A stretch of 64,000 bases of DNA from Streptococcus penaeicida (GCF_002887775.1 NZ_LOCM01000024.1:1-64000), one strand, 5' to 3'. Positions 24,960-35,668 are shown, counted from the first letter of the stretch. The notes: a model not told the origin generated them from the letters alone. Numbers and translations are program-made.

Positions 24960-26131
24960 ACAATATCCTTAACCTTAATATATTTTCGAAAATTAATAAA
25001 ACACCAAACAAGATTGACCAAAACGATGGCACTTGTGACAAAGAAAACGGACCGATACCCTAAAAGGATAGCCACATTTGATCCAATGAAAGGACCGATG
25101 ACTTGGCCAATATTCATAAACATTTGATTAAAGGAGAAAATCCGTGAAATGCCTTCTCGTGGTGTTATCCGAGTCAGCAAGGAATTAATACTTGGCATCA
25201 AAGCACCAACACCAAAACCATAGGCAAATCTAAGAAGGCCTAATTGTAAGCTAGTGGTTGCTAAAGCAGTAAAGAAATACATGATAAAACTGTAAAAGAG
25301 GGCCATCAGCAACATGCGATGATTACCGATTTTATCCCCTAGTTTACCTAAAGTTGAACTACTTAGCAAACTGGAAACACCCATTGCTGAAACAATCAGA
25401 CCAGAAACAAACATCAGATTTTCAGTCTGACCTAAGTGCCTAATATACAAGGTCAAAATTGGGGCTACCGATTGAGCTGAAATCTGGATAATCATACTGG
25501 TTACAAAAAGACTAACCATGATTTTGCGACTCTTAACCCGTTTTAAAACTAAACGTGTAGGAACTACCTGAGCCTTGGTAATAGGTTGAAAATCTTCCTT
25601 AACAAAGAAAACGGTCATGACAGTACAAATCATGAGGATGAGACCCACTAAAAGAAAAACCATCCGAATCCCGAAGATTTCTGCTAAAATCCCCCCAATG
25701 AGGGGACCAATCAACATCCCCGCTGTCACGCCAGTACCTAGCGTTCCAAGCGCATAACCAGTCTTATCACGGGGAACTTGACTGGCAATCATGGCCGTCG
25801 AATTTGGGACATAGCCTGCAAAAACACCATTTAAAAGCCTTAAAATAATCAGCCAATGGACATTGGGAATAAAGGCTAAGCCACCCATAGTAAAGGTCAT
25901 CATTAAGGCAGCACGAACCATCATCGGTTTTCGACCATAGCGGTCCGCTAAGCGCCCCCATATGGGAGCAAAAACAGCCGAAGCAAGGGCAGAAATAGCT
26001 ACTGCTAGCCCTGCATACCACTCCACTTGATCCTTCGCAACACCTAAGTTCTCGACAAAAAGGGGCATAAAAGGCATGACAAGCGAAAAGCTTGCCCCAG
26101 TAAAAAAGGTACCGAGCCAAGCCACTTTCAA
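24956..26131 (-). CDS. pmrA: MFS multidrug efflux transporter, PmrA-like
   Basis: 391 aa or slightly more, twelve membrane helices, with MFS motif [11 protein letters not shown] (motif A) and a second GKLGDKIG copy. It is closest in style to pneumococcal PmrA (fluoroquinolone/dye efflux), which also lies near rpmG-secG. The start is uncertain: the frame stays open upstream ([15 protein letters not shown]) without a normal start codon in frame. An ATGAGAATG that is one base out of frame near 26160-26168 suggests another lost base at the true start. Confidence 0.82.
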   Translation of the reverse strand: MKVAWLGTFFTGASFSLVMPFMPLFVENLGVAKDQVEWYAGLAVAISALASAVFAPIWGRLADRYGRKPMMVRAALMMTFTMGGLAFIPNVHWLIILRLLNGVFAGYVPNSTAMIASQVPRDKTGYALGTLGTGVTAGMLIGPLIGGILAEIFGIRMVFLLVGLILMICTVMTVFFVKEDFQPITKAQVVPTRLVLKRVKSRKIMVSLFVTSMIIQISAQSVAPILTLYIRHLGQTENLMFVSGLIVSAMGVSSLLSSSTLGKLGDKIGNHRMLLMALFYSFIMYFFTALATTSLQLGLLRFAYGFGVGALMPSINSLLTRITPREGISRIFSFNQMFMNIGQVIGPFIGSNVAILLGYRSVFFVTSAIVLVNLVWCFINFRKYIKVKDIV

Positions 26132-26160
26132 ATTTTGTTTCCAATTTACGGTTTCTATTA

Positions 26161-26566
26161 CATTCTCATCAATAAGACTTCACTTCTTTCCAAAAAACTG
26201 CTTTTACTATTATAACATATTTTTCACAAAGAATTAAGGGGCTTTCAAATCCGTTATGGAACTGAGCTTTCCAACTAATAGAAAGGAAATTTCAGGAAAT
26301 AATGATTCAACTACAGTTTCTTGTATACTGACAAATTAAGGCCAATGAACAGTTGTAATGCATTCTGATTACTGACAAAAAGTAAGAAAGATTTATTGTC
26401 AAACCTATTATTTACTTAAGTAGTAAAACACATAAACCATTTATAAACTAAAACTTAAGAAGAGAAACAAATAAACTGATTATCACCTATTATTTCAAAG
26501 AAAAATTAATAAACCTTCTATCACCTATTATTTACAAATGAAAACATTATATAATTTTTTTATCAC
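26161..26566. other. 406-bp intergenic region with repeated CCTATTATTT
   Basis: No credible gene. CCTATTATTT occurs three times (26404, 26486, 26524), the last two within a longer TATCACCTATTATTT. ACTGACAAA occurs twice (about 26328 and 26373). The region separates the HerA-like gene from the MFS gene and may be a control region. Confidence 0.45.
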
Positions 26567-28066
26567 TTACTTACGAAGGGAACCTAGTAAGCCTCGAACC
26601 AATTCACGACCAATGGTTCTAACTGCGGTGCTAATAAAGGCATCGGTCGCTTTTTCAACAACGGTTTTTCGGGGACGTCCTACCGAACGCCGCGCTGCGC
26701 GGTCTGCCTCTGCTTGCTCTTTAGCAGCTTCTTTTGCGGCTTTTTCTCTTTCCTTAGCTAATTCAGCCTCCTTGGCAGCTGCTTCTTCTCCCAAAACTTT
26801 GGTTGCCAGTTTTTCGTAGGCTGATTCCCGGTCGATGGTCTGACTGTATTTGCTTTGGAAGGGTGACGCTTGCACTAAGCTTTGCAATTCCCCATCCGTC
26901 AAAACATCGAAAGAACTCTTAGGTGGCATGACAAAGGCTCGTTCCACTATACTTGGTTGTCCTTTGTCATTTAAGGCCGAAATGAGGGCCTCGCCGACTT
27001 CTAATTCTGTAATTACTGTGGCGACATCCAGTTCTGGATTTTGGCGGAAGGTATCGGCAGCAACGCGGACGGCTTTTTGTTCTTTAGGGGTATAAGCACG
27101 GAGGGCATGTTGGACCCGGTTTCCTAATTGAGCAAGGACTGTTTCTGGTAAATCCAATGGATTTTGGGTAACAAAGAATATCCCCACACCTTTTGAACGG
27201 ATTAAACGAACAATTTGTTCTACTTTTTCAAGGAAAACTTTTGGTGCATCATTGAAAAGTAAATGCGCTTCATCAAAGAAGAAGACCATTTTTGGCTTGT
27301 CAATGTCTCCAACTTCTGGCAACAACTCATATAATTCAGATAGCATCCAAAGTAAGAAAGTGGTATATAAGGTTGGCGAGTTAAATAATTTTGTGGCATT
27401 TAAAACATTGATAGCACCTTGACCACTAGCTACATCCAACTGAATAAAGTCAGCAAGTTCCAAAGCTGGTTCACCAAAGAAGAGCTCTGCTCCTTCTTGT
27501 TCCAAGGTTAATAAACTTCGTTGAATGGCACCAATAGATTGTTTTGCAATATTTCCATATTGACCAGAATAATCACTGGCGTGATCAGAAACTTCTTTTA
27601 GGATTGCCTGCAAATCTTTAAGATCAATGAGTAACCATCCACGTTCGTCAGCAATCTTAAAGACAATATTTAATACACCAGTTTGGGTATCATTTAAATC
27701 CAGAAGGCGTGACAACATGAGAGGTCCCATTTCAGAAATGGTTGTTCGAACTGGTTGACCTTTTTCTCCAAAAACATCCCAAAGCCGAATAGGGAAGGCT
27801 TGGGGACTATAGTCTGTAATCCCTAATTTATCAAGTCTAGCTTGCAATTTGTCATTGACTTGACCTGCTTTTGCTAGGTTAGATAAGTCACCTTTAATAT
27901 CTGCTAAAAAGACTGGCACGCCTGCCAAGCTCAATTGCTCTGCTAAGACTTTCAAGGTAACCGTTTTACCTGTCCCTGTTGCTCCCGCAATTAAGCCATG
28001 ACGGTTGAGCATGTTTAATTGAAACTCAATGGGGGTTTTTCCTTTTGCAATGGTAATTGTTGCCAT
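26567..28066 (-). CDS. DUF853/HerA-like ATPase (YjgR family)
   Basis: 499-aa P-loop ATPase. Walker A is GATGTGKT (residues 29-36), Walker [14 protein letters not shown] (about 265). The family C-terminus has a charged Ala/Glu/Lys coiled coil and the [18 protein letters not shown] motif. It resembles E. coli YjgR and HerA/FtsK-type helicases; its cellular role is unknown. It stands alone with its own ribosome-binding site. Confidence 0.85.
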   Translation of the reverse strand: MATITIAKGKTPIEFQLNMLNRHGLIAGATGTGKTVTLKVLAEQLSLAGVPVFLADIKGDLSNLAKAGQVNDKLQARLDKLGITDYSPQAFPIRLWDVFGEKGQPVRTTISEMGPLMLSRLLDLNDTQTGVLNIVFKIADERGWLLIDLKDLQAILKEVSDHASDYSGQYGNIAKQSIGAIQRSLLTLEQEGAELFFGEPALELADFIQLDVASGQGAINVLNATKLFNSPTLYTTFLLWMLSELYELLPEVGDIDKPKMVFFFDEAHLLFNDAPKVFLEKVEQIVRLIRSKGVGIFFVTQNPLDLPETVLAQLGNRVQHALRAYTPKEQKAVRVAADTFRQNPELDVATVITELEVGEALISALNDKGQPSIVERAFVMPPKSSFDVLTDGELQSLVQASPFQSKYSQTIDRESAYEKLATKVLGEEAAAKEAELAKEREKAAKEAAKEQAEADRAARRSVGRPRKTVVEKATDAFISTAVRTIGRELVRGLLGSLRK

Positions 28067-28153
28067 AACGACCTCTTTCTCTCACCGGAAATACCGATGG
28101 TTAAACACTTCTATTTTTTTCATTATATCACATTATAGGGAAAATCAATTCTG

Positions 28154-28816
28154 CTAGCCACTGGCCATTTCGTCCTTGTTTAGCTGAGGAAATAGCTTAA
28201 AAAGGCAGTCCAAACTGAGCTGCATAGCCCATCCTACCCCAAAAGCAAAAAGCAAGGTGCCCAGACCTAAGGTCCCTCCCAAAAAGTAGCCTAAAAGGGA
28301 GACCGTTCCTTCAATCAAGGTGCGGACAATGGCCACGCGCCAACCAAGGACATAACACAAACCAACTAAGAGACCATCTCGAGGACCCGCCCCCTTATGG
28401 GATGTCAGGTAGAGAGCAGAAGCTATCCCTACGATGATGACGCCCGCTATGGTCAAGCAAACACGACTGATAAGGCTTGTCGGAGTTTCAAAATGGCTGA
28501 CCATCTGACCAATGACAAAAGCAATGACGATAATATTGAGGACCGTCCCTAGACCTGGCTTAATATGAAGAGGAAACCAGAGAAAAAGGATTAGACTGCT
28601 GATAATAAAAGTCATCCAGCCCAGGTCAATTTGAGTCGTCTGGGAAAGGCCAGTCGATAAAACAGTCCAAGGTGCAGAACCTAAATTGGCAATAACCAGA
28701 AAAGACTCGCCAACTCCATATAGAATTAAGCCTAGAATCAGAACAAGAATGGAAAGTGGCTCAAGAGACCAGTAGGATTTACCTGTCCAAGGAGTCATGG
28801 GTATCATTTTTTTCAA
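28154..28816 (-). CDS. YczE/YitT-type integral membrane protein
   Basis: 220 aa with about five hydrophobic helices and the family motif HKGAGPRDGLLVGLCYVLGW. Family members are poorly characterised; Bacillus YczE is linked to surfactin production. The TTG at 28816 has GGGGGA at good spacing; ATG 28807 is an alternative. It lies downstream of coaE, 25 bp away. Confidence 0.75.
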   Translation of the reverse strand: MKKMIPMTPWTGKSYWSLEPLSILVLILGLILYGVGESFLVIANLGSAPWTVLSTGLSQTTQIDLGWMTFIISSLILFLWFPLHIKPGLGTVLNIIVIAFVIGQMVSHFETPTSLISRVCLTIAGVIIVGIASALYLTSHKGAGPRDGLLVGLCYVLGWRVAIVRTLIEGTVSLLGYFLGGTLGLGTLLFAFGVGWAMQLSLDCLFKLFPQLNKDEMASG

Positions 28817-28841
28817 GACTTATCCCCCTTATTAAGCTCAT

Positions 28842-29414
28842 TCAAAGCCTGATCAATTTGCTGATAAAGGCAGGTAAATCACCACTATTATCAAAAATCC
28901 GGTCAGCAAATAGCTTTTTATCCTCTAAAGGTATCTGACTGGCTAAGCGTACTAGCGCTTCCTCCTCAGAGTAATTGTTACGAGCCATTAAACGGCTGAC
29001 TTGGATATCTTTTGGCACATAAACTAACCAAATAGCGTCAAACCAGTCTTGATAGCCCAACTCTATTAATAAGGGAATATCCATGAAAAATGTTATCTCA
29101 GTCGCACCCAAGCTAGCCTTAGCCTTTTCCAATTCTTGGTGGATAATCTGATTTTGAATCTTGGCAGAGAGGTCCCGATTTTCTGGACTCGAAAAAATCA
29201 TGGCAGACAACTTAGGTCTATCCAAATTCCCATCCTCAGCCAAAATATCTGGGCCAAAGTTCTTTACCAAAGCTTCATATAGACGACCACCCTTAGCCTG
29301 CAAATCATGAACAACCTGGTCCGCATCTATCACTTGATAGCCGGCCTGACGCACTTGTTTCACTAAAGTTGATTTACCCGAGGCAATACCCCCAGTGATT
29401 CCAATAATTGTCAT
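28842..29414 (-). CDS. coaE: Dephospho-CoA kinase
   Basis: 190 aa from the ATG at 29412-29414, which overlaps the mutM stop (ATGA). P-loop GGIASGKST at the N-terminus, DADQVVHDL and LID-like region. It carries out the last step of coenzyme A synthesis. Upstream in-frame codons lie inside mutM and are not used. The mutM-coaE coupling is standard in streptococci. Confidence 0.93.
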   Translation of the reverse strand: MTIIGITGGIASGKSTLVKQVRQAGYQVIDADQVVHDLQAKGGRLYEALVKNFGPDILAEDGNLDRPKLSAMIFSSPENRDLSAKIQNQIIHQELEKAKASLGATEITFFMDIPLLIELGYQDWFDAIWLVYVPKDIQVSRLMARNNYSEEEALVRLASQIPLEDKKLFADRIFDNSGDLPAFISKLIRL

Positions 29415-30232
29415 AATTTTTGACACTTGGGACAAAAATGCGTCCCTCTCCCTCCAACTTTTATTTTCATAATTTCTGTACCACAACGCGGACAAGGAGC
29501 TCCATTTTGGCCATACACTTGCAAATAATCCTGCATAGACCCATTCATCCCAAGGGTATTTTGATAAGTCCGAATGGTCGAACCACCTTTGTCGATGGCA
29601 AAATTCAAAATAGCGATAGTCTGGTCGTGAATGCGTTTGATCTCAGCTTTCTTTAATTCTAAAGCCGGACGTAAAGGATGAACTTTTGCCGCCCAAAGAA
29701 CCTCATCCACATAAATGTTACCCAAACCAACCACTAATTTCTGTTCCAAAAGCAAAGGTTTGATTGGTTTTTTGGATAATCGCAGAGCAGTCTCAAAAGC
29801 TTTCAGCTTAAACTCATTTTTGGTCGGCTCAGGACCAAGCTTTCTCTGACTGAAGTACATATCAAGCCCATCCCGAGCGAGCAGTTCCAGGGTGCCGAAT
29901 TTACGCACATCCTGATAAACCAAAGTTGAGCCATCCGTAAAATGGAAAAAGAAATGAAAATGCTTATTTTGCGGAATCCCGCCCTCAAAAAGCAAGTACT
30001 TACCTTCCATGCGCAGGTGAGAAATCATGGACAAATCACTAAAATGAAAAATCAGATACTTGCCACGACGACTAATAGAAAGAATTTCTTGACCTATCAA
30101 ATCGCCTGCAAAAGTGTCCGGATTAGAAGTAATCATCTTAGGCACATTTACAGATACCGATTTGACCACTTTCCCAATAACTAATTTTTCCAAGCCCCGA
30201 CGAACTGTCTCAACCTCAGGTAATTCAGGCAT
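29411..30232 (-). CDS. mutM: Formamidopyrimidine-DNA glycosylase
   Basis: 273-aa Fpg that removes 8-oxoguanine. N-terminal [13 protein letters not shown] with catalytic P2 and E3, K57-like residue in ISRRGKYL, H2TH domain ([12 protein letters not shown]) and C-terminal zinc finger ([20 protein letters not shown] then CPKCQ). Everything needed for activity is visible. Confidence 0.96.
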   Translation of the reverse strand: MPELPEVETVRRGLEKLVIGKVVKSVSVNVPKMITSNPDTFAGDLIGQEILSISRRGKYLIFHFSDLSMISHLRMEGKYLLFEGGIPQNKHFHFFFHFTDGSTLVYQDVRKFGTLELLARDGLDMYFSQRKLGPEPTKNEFKLKAFETALRLSKKPIKPLLLEQKLVVGLGNIYVDEVLWAAKVHPLRPALELKKAEIKRIHDQTIAILNFAIDKGGSTIRTYQNTLGMNGSMQDYLQVYGQNGAPCPRCGTEIMKIKVGGRGTHFCPKCQKL

Positions 30233-30378
30233 GATTCCTCCTTATTTAAGTCATTATTTTTGAATCCAAAATGTTAAAAATGAGTCTCTTGATTACAATC
30301 ATTTGGGATTAATATCGCCTAATACCGAAATGACATTATACATCTATTATAACACGATAAATGGAGAGCTGAGAAATG

Positions 30379-30410
30379 AAAAAGGCAAGCCACATATGTG
30401 ATGACTTGCC
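30379..30410 (-). terminator. Terminator of the immunity protein gene
   Basis: GGCAAG (30384-30389) / CTTGCC (30405-30410) with inner CACATATGTG pairing; on the minus strand a TTTTTCATTT tail follows. Confidence 0.75.
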
Positions 30411-30436
30411 TGTTTTTGCGTGGCATAAAAATATGA

Positions 30437-30736
30437 CTAATAACCATAGCGGATATTGGAAATCGCCCGCAATTGTTTCAAATAATCAGATTCTTGTGGT
30501 GTCATGGAAATCTTTTCTTCTATAAGAACTGAAGCAAGTTCAACATTCAGCCGACTGAGAATTAAAGGCACCGAAATCCCATTTGATTGCAGTTCATCAC
30601 GGTATTGACGCAATACTTTAATAAAAGTCTGACTAGGATTATTCCCTTTTAAATGCGAAGCTATCAACAATTCAAGAATTGTCACTGCTTCTTCTTTTCT
30701 ATCTTTACCACCTGAAAACCATTTTAAATCTGACAT
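30437..30736 (-). CDS. Bacteriocin immunity protein (enterocin A immunity family)
   Basis: 99-aa soluble helical protein. It has the family pattern of a four-helix bundle with a charged start (KWFSGGKDRKEEAVTILELL), LRQYRDELQ, and the common streptococcal C-terminus SNIRYGY. Such proteins protect cells from class II bacteriocins by binding the mannose-PTS receptor complex. It is 190 bp past the ABC-2 permease and near the double-glycine peptide, which may be its partner. Confidence 0.8.
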   Translation of the reverse strand: MSDLKWFSGGKDRKEEAVTILELLIASHLKGNNPSQTFIKVLRQYRDELQSNGISVPLILSRLNVELASVLIEEKISMTPQESDYLKQLRAISNIRYGY

Positions 30737-30927
30737 AGGTTACTCCTTTTTAAAGATATAAATAATTATTTTTTAACAAAATTAATTTATATTAATTTAA
30801 TATTAATTATTTTATCACTATTTTTGTTTTTTGCAATATTGATTCATTTTATATTAGGATAAATAGTAAACTCTATTACTCTATACACTATTTTTTTAGA
30901 TTTTCTAGTTTAACGACTAACAAACAA

Positions 30928-32091
30928 TTAATTTTTTATTTGTTTACCCTTTATCATTTTGTAAATAATGATTAGTAAAGATACAGTCAAAAGAATTCTT
31001 ATACCATTTAACAGAATAATATTTTGATAAAAACTGTTTAGTAAAAATCCATTTTCCGAAGATAGATTCATTAAATTTTCCTCAAAATGACTAGTTGAAA
31101 TATTGAAAATTGTAAGAAATTCGTTGACGATTCCTTTGGGAAATATTTGCATAATAAAGCCGGGTGCAAAGTAATATAAAACAACAATTCCAAAAGTTGT
31201 TAACGTATTTTTTGTTATACTAGATATAAATAGACAAATACTAAGAAGAAAAATCAAACCCACAAATTGTGTCAAACAGAGTTGAATACAAACTTCTAAA
31301 AGATTCATTTTTATCGGAAATGCCATAATATTTAAAAATGAATTTATCCAATATAGATTACACTGAACACTTGTGTCCCATCCCGAAAAACCAAAAGATT
31401 TTCCAAAAATAAATAAAACTATACCTAAAGTAACTGAAAACAGTGATATTCCAACCAAATAAACAGACACCATTTTTGATATCGTTAATTTATTTCTACC
31501 ATATTGAGTAGTTAGCAGTATATCATCAATTCCCTTCATACTATCCCCAGAAAATACGGGAGAAGTAATAAATAATGTTGACATTACAATGATTAAAAAA
31601 AGTGAATTTAAGGCTAAAAATAGTGTATTCCATGAAACAAAGTTCCCCAACTTCAATTTTTCAACAGCCAATTTAGCGCCTAATTTATCAAAATTTCTTA
31701 TTTTTACATTTTTAAACTTTTGAATATTTTTACTACCGTGTATTTTCACAAGCTTATCAGTTGGATTTTCCACAAACTGATAGATAACCATATGAGAAAA
31801 AACATCGAATATTCCTTTTTTATCTAAATCAGGAGCTTTTTGAGTATAGTCCTCAAAAATATCCTGAATTTGTTTTTTTCTCAAGTAACCAGAATGTTGA
31901 TTTGCAATCTTTGTATTTACCCTAATAGCTTCTATGCCATGAATTGGGTTACTTTTAGAACCTGCCATCTGACCAGAAAAAAATGTCATGTTGAGGATCC
32001 CAAACATGACAACAAATGCTAAAAGAATTGTACTAATTGCTATTTTATTCCTAATTAACTTTCTAAGTTCAAAAGATATTAAACTAAACAT
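30928..32091 (-). CDS. ABC-2 type transporter permease of the peptide island
   Basis: 387 aa. One N-terminal membrane helix (about 18-35), a 110-residue extracellular domain, then five further helices (about 155-380): the layout of bacteriocin/antibiotic exporter permeases. It begins 1 bp after the ATPase stop, forming an exporter pair downstream of the double-glycine peptide. Either self-protection or peptide export is possible; a dedicated exporter on the opposite strand makes self-protection more likely. Confidence 0.75.
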   Translation of the reverse strand: MFSLISFELRKLIRNKIAISTILLAFVVMFGILNMTFFSGQMAGSKSNPIHGIEAIRVNTKIANQHSGYLRKKQIQDIFEDYTQKAPDLDKKGIFDVFSHMVIYQFVENPTDKLVKIHGSKNIQKFKNVKIRNFDKLGAKLAVEKLKLGNFVSWNTLFLALNSLFLIIVMSTLFITSPVFSGDSMKGIDDILLTTQYGRNKLTISKMVSVYLVGISLFSVTLGIVLFIFGKSFGFSGWDTSVQCNLYWINSFLNIMAFPIKMNLLEVCIQLCLTQFVGLIFLLSICLFISSITKNTLTTFGIVVLYYFAPGFIMQIFPKGIVNEFLTIFNISTSHFEENLMNLSSENGFLLNSFYQNIILLNGIRILLTVSLLIIIYKMIKGKQIKN

Positions 32092-32092
32092 T

Positions 32093-32950
32093 CTACTTCC
32101 CTTCCCTAAAATAGTAAAGATAAAGATCCTCTAAATTTGGTACACATAACTTACTTTCAAAACAAGGCTCATTTTCGCTAAAGATACGAACAAGTGTTTT
32201 GTCATCAACTGTTCTCTCACTAATCACTTGCTTTGAGTCAATAATATCTGAAAAATGATCGGAAGTTACTGTAATCTCCCAAACCTTACCTTCTAAAATT
32301 GAAAGCAAGCTATCTTTCTCACCATGATGTACTATTTTACCAGACTTAAGAACAATGATTTCTTTTGCAATTGATTCAACATCAGAAACAATATGAGTTG
32401 ATAATATGATAATTCTTTCTCTTCCCAATTGAGAAATTAAATGTTTAAATTTAATTCTCTCCTTTGGATCTAAACCAACTGTCGGTTCATCAAAAATCAA
32501 TATCTTCGGATTGTTAATTAATGCTTGAGCAATACCCAATCTCTGTTTCATACCACCAGAATACGATGAAATTCTTTTATTTCTTACTTCGTAAAGGCCA
32601 ACTTCATGTAATAATTTCTGAGATTCTATTTTACAATTTTCTTTTTTTACTCCCTTTAATCTTGAAATGTATTCCATAAACTCCAAACCTGTAAAGCCTG
32701 GGTAATAAGAGAAATGTTGTGACAAGTAACCTATTTCTTTATAATATTTAACTGGCAGTTTTCCGTTAAAGGTTATTTTTCCACTATCTGGTTTTGAAAG
32801 ATGACAAATTATCTTCATTAATGTTGTCTTTCCAGCTCCATTTGCTCCCAATAATCCATAGATTCCATTTGTAAAGGTGAATGACAGCATATTTATCACT
32901 CTTTTTGATCCATACTGTTTACTTAATCCATTTATTATTAATTCATTCAT
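32093..32950 (-). CDS. ABC transporter ATP-binding protein of the peptide island
   Basis: 285 aa from the ATG at 32948-32950 (AAAGGA upstream). Walker A GANGAGKTT, signature YSGGMKQRL, Walker B ILIFDEP, H-loop STHIVSD. About 60 extra C-terminal residues follow the nucleotide-binding domain, as in CcmA-type drug/lantibiotic self-protection ATPases. It couples with the adjacent permease and lies about 60 bp after the peptide gene. Confidence 0.85.
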   Translation of the reverse strand: MNELIINGLSKQYGSKRVINMLSFTFTNGIYGLLGANGAGKTTLMKIICHLSKPDSGKITFNGKLPVKYYKEIGYLSQHFSYYPGFTGLEFMEYISRLKGVKKENCKIESQKLLHEVGLYEVRNKRISSYSGGMKQRLGIAQALINNPKILIFDEPTVGLDPKERIKFKHLISQLGRERIIILSTHIVSDVESIAKEIIVLKSGKIVHHGEKDSLLSILEGKVWEITVTSDHFSDIIDSKQVISERTVDDKTLVRIFSENEPCFESKLCVPNLEDLYLYYFREGK

Positions 32951-33009
32951 CGTAATTCCTTTCAAAAATTTCAGAGCCAGCTTAAAAGCTGACTCCGAAA
33001 AATATTATT

Positions 33010-33210
33010 CTAGTCATGCATTACAGAACACGTAACTCCTTTATGAATTTTTTCATAAGCTCGTGCATTATTTTTAGCAGTATTGCTGAATGCATGCCAA
33101 TTGCTGGTAAATCCGTCACTGCAATGCCAACGATATCCTGCTCCACCCTTGATTTCAGTAAGATTTTCATCAGAAATTTGAGTGAATTGATCAAGTAAAT
33201 GTAAATTCAT
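33010..33210 (-). CDS. Double-glycine-leader class II bacteriocin-like peptide
   Basis: 66 aa. The leader of 23 residues (LLDQFTQISDENLTEIKGG) has the hydrophobic spacing and GG end cut by C39 peptidases. The 43-residue mature peptide begins AGYRWHCSDGF and has two Cys (mature positions 7 and 38), able to form a disulfide. It has no YGNGV motif and no lanthipeptide synthetase nearby. AAGGAGG lies upstream. It is divergent from the peptidase-exporter at 33427. A bacteriocin is the likely role; a signalling peptide is less likely, since mature pheromones are usually shorter. Confidence 0.85.
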   Translation of the reverse strand: MNLHLLDQFTQISDENLTEIKGGAGYRWHCSDGFTSNWHAFSNTAKNNARAYEKIHKGVTCSVMHD

Positions 33211-33426
33211 ATAAAATACCTCCTTTATTTATTAATGTGTGTCGCGATCACAATTCTAATATACCATTTAAATTGACGTGATATTTTTAGTTTCCTGAAA
33301 AGTTAGTTTTCTGCCTGAACAGAAAAGTGAAAAAAATCTTAAATATTACTTACATCATTTTAGGCACAAATAGCACTTTTTAAGCTTGTTAAATTTCTAT
33401 TTTATTATTTTTGTCAAAATAGAATT
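33211..33426. promoter_or_regulatory. Divergent control region between peptide and exporter genes
   Basis: No gene in this 216 bp. CCTGAA is repeated at 33294-33299 and 33314-33319, a 20-bp spacing (two helical turns) reminiscent of LytTR-regulator direct repeats. A perfect dyad TTTTCTG (33307-33313) / CAGAAAA (33320-33326) overlaps the second copy. These are candidate sites for the regulator at 35681. Confidence 0.45.
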
Positions 33427-35604
33427 ATGATTAATAAAATTTCAAAAAAATATCGTCAATCGTATACTTTTCAGATTGAAAATAAAGATTGTGGTGTTGC
33501 AGCTCTATCCTCCATTATTAAATACTATGGTTCCTTTTATTCATTAGCAACTTTAAGAGAGTTAGCTCAAACTTCAAAAGATGGAACTAGCGCTTTAGGC
33601 ATAATAAAAGCAGCTGAAAAAATTGGATTCGATACATACGTAATTAAAGCTAATCAAAGTCTTTTTAAAATCAAGGATTTAGAAACACCATTTATTGCTC
33701 ATGTAATCAAGGATCGTAAACAATTACATTATTATGTTGTCTATGAAATTCAACATAACTACTTAGTTATTGGTGATCCTGACCCAAATAAAAAAATATT
33801 TAAAATGGAACTTACAACATTTTTAAACGAATGGACTGGTGTAACAATATTTTTAAAACCAAATGGAAAATACAATGTTTTCAAAGAAAGAAATGCTGGT
33901 CTCTTCTCTTACTTTCCAATAATCATAAAACAAAAGATTCTAATTCTTAAAATAATATTTTCTAGTTTGATGATCTCCTTTATAAGCATCATCGGTTCTT
34001 TCTTTATACAGCAATTAATCGATTATTATATTCCAAATAAGTTACTCAATCAATTAGAAATAATCACTCTTAGTCTTATTACTTCTTACATTATTCAACA
34101 ATTCTTCTTTTTTTTCAGAGACTATTATTTAGCCCAACTAAATCAGAGACTAAGTTTTGATATAGCATTTTCTTATCTAAGGCACATATTAAATCTTCCG
34201 CTAAATTTTTTTGACACAAGACAAACAGGTGAAATTACTTCTCGTTTTACAGATGGTAATATTATTATAGAAGCACTAGCTTCAACAATATTATCTTTGT
34301 TTCTAGACATTTCTACAATTTTTATTGTCGGAACATTCTTGTTTTTTCAAAATAAACAACTTTTTGCTGTTACACTCTTATCAATGCCCATTTATTGTAT
34401 AATAATTAGTTGTTTTATTAAGACTATTGACAAACTAAATAAACGAGTATTTGAAGCAAACGCTTCTTTAAATTCTGCAATTATTGACGACATTAATGGA
34501 ATAGAAACAATAAAATCATTAACTGCTGAAAGTAAATGCCTTAAACAAATTAAAACACAACTTCAATTATATTTATTAGAAATTCTCAAGTTAAATAAAA
34601 CATCAACAATCCAAAGTTCTTTAAAACAAACAACGCATTTAGTATTAAACGTAGTTATTCTATGGTTTGGTTCAAAACTCATTATTAATGATCTAATGTC
34701 CATTGGACTACTAGTCGCTTATACAAGTTTATTAGTTTTTTTTACATCTCCTTTAGAAAATATTATTAATTTACAGTCAAAAATTCAATCAGCAAAAGTT
34801 GCCTCTTGTAGAATGAAGGAAGTATTTAATGTAAAAGCAGAGAATAACAAGCATGACGAATCTCGCCATCAGCTTGGCTCAATACAAACAATTTCATGTC
34901 AAAATCTAACACTTAATATTGACAATTCTAAAGCCATATTAAAAGATATCAATATAACAATTACAGCAAATGAAAAAATATGTTTTGTTGGTCCAAGTGG
35001 TTCAGGTAAAACAAGCTTAGCAAAATTATTCGTTAGGTTTTATAAACCAACATTCGGAACAATTTCAATTGATAACTGCCCTATTTCAAAAATCAACTTA
35101 GTTAAGCTTCGCCAAAATATTCACTATCTCCCGCAGCAAGTATATTTGTTTAAAGGTACTATATTAGAAAACTTAACTTTCGGAGCCGAACAGATAATCA
35201 ATTTTGAAAAAATTAAAAACATCTGTAAAATGATTTGTATTTATGATGAAATACAGAGTTTACCTCTTGGATTTAATACAGAAATATCTGATTTTTCAGG
35301 ACTTTCTGGCGGACAGAAACAAAGAATAGCCCTTGTACGTGCTTTATTGACTGAATCACCTATATTAATCCTAGATGAAGCTACTAGTGGATTAGATCAA
35401 CTAACAGAAAAAAGAATAATAGATTACTTATTAACATTAAAAAATAGAACTATCATTTTTATTGCTCATCGAATCAGCATTGCAAGAAAAGTTGATCGGA
35501 TAATAGTATTTAATCAAGGAAAAGTTATTGAAGAGGGTACCCATTCGGAACTATGGAATAATGAGCAAAGTTCATATCACAAATTATTTCATGATGAATT
35601 ATAG
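33427..35604 (+). CDS. C39 peptidase-containing ABC exporter for double-glycine peptides
   Basis: 725 aa, ComA/LagD type. The N-terminal C39 protease has C22 (NKDCGV), H101 (QLHYYVV) and D117 (VIGDPDP). About six membrane helices follow (155-420), then the ATPase with Walker A GPSGSGKTS, signature LSGGQKQRIA and Walker B ILILDEAT. It cleaves the leader and exports the peptide encoded divergently. There is no accessory ComB/LcnD-like protein next to it. AT content is high, as in the rest of the island. Confidence 0.93.
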   Translation: MINKISKKYRQSYTFQIENKDCGVAALSSIIKYYGSFYSLATLRELAQTSKDGTSALGIIKAAEKIGFDTYVIKANQSLFKIKDLETPFIAHVIKDRKQLHYYVVYEIQHNYLVIGDPDPNKKIFKMELTTFLNEWTGVTIFLKPNGKYNVFKERNAGLFSYFPIIIKQKILILKIIFSSLMISFISIIGSFFIQQLIDYYIPNKLLNQLEIITLSLITSYIIQQFFFFFRDYYLAQLNQRLSFDIAFSYLRHILNLPLNFFDTRQTGEITSRFTDGNIIIEALASTILSLFLDISTIFIVGTFLFFQNKQLFAVTLLSMPIYCIIISCFIKTIDKLNKRVFEANASLNSAIIDDINGIETIKSLTAESKCLKQIKTQLQLYLLEILKLNKTSTIQSSLKQTTHLVLNVVILWFGSKLIINDLMSIGLLVAYTSLLVFFTSPLENIINLQSKIQSAKVASCRMKEVFNVKAENNKHDESRHQLGSIQTISCQNLTLNIDNSKAILKDINITITANEKICFVGPSGSGKTSLAKLFVRFYKPTFGTISIDNCPISKINLVKLRQNIHYLPQQVYLFKGTILENLTFGAEQIINFEKIKNICKMICIYDEIQSLPLGFNTEISDFSGLSGGQKQRIALVRALLTESPILILDEATSGLDQLTEKRIIDYLLTLKNRTIIFIAHRISIARKVDRIIVFNQGKVIEEGTHSELWNNEQSSYHKLFHDEL

Positions 35605-35617
35605 TCTTACAAAAATA

Positions 35618-35668
35618 CCCTAATTCATTCTTTGAGAAGCAGTTTTATTCTCAATAAATGAATTAGGG
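35618..35668. terminator. Bidirectional terminator between exporter and regulator genes
   Basis: Long cruciform-like hairpin: CCCTAATTCATT (35618-35629) / AATGAATTAGGG (35657-35668) with inner TTGAGAA / TTCTCAA. Confidence 0.8.

Noticed and set aside
33010-33210. Lanthipeptide precursor
   Set aside because: No LanM/LanBC enzyme is encoded nearby, and the peptide has few Ser/Thr placed for ring formation.
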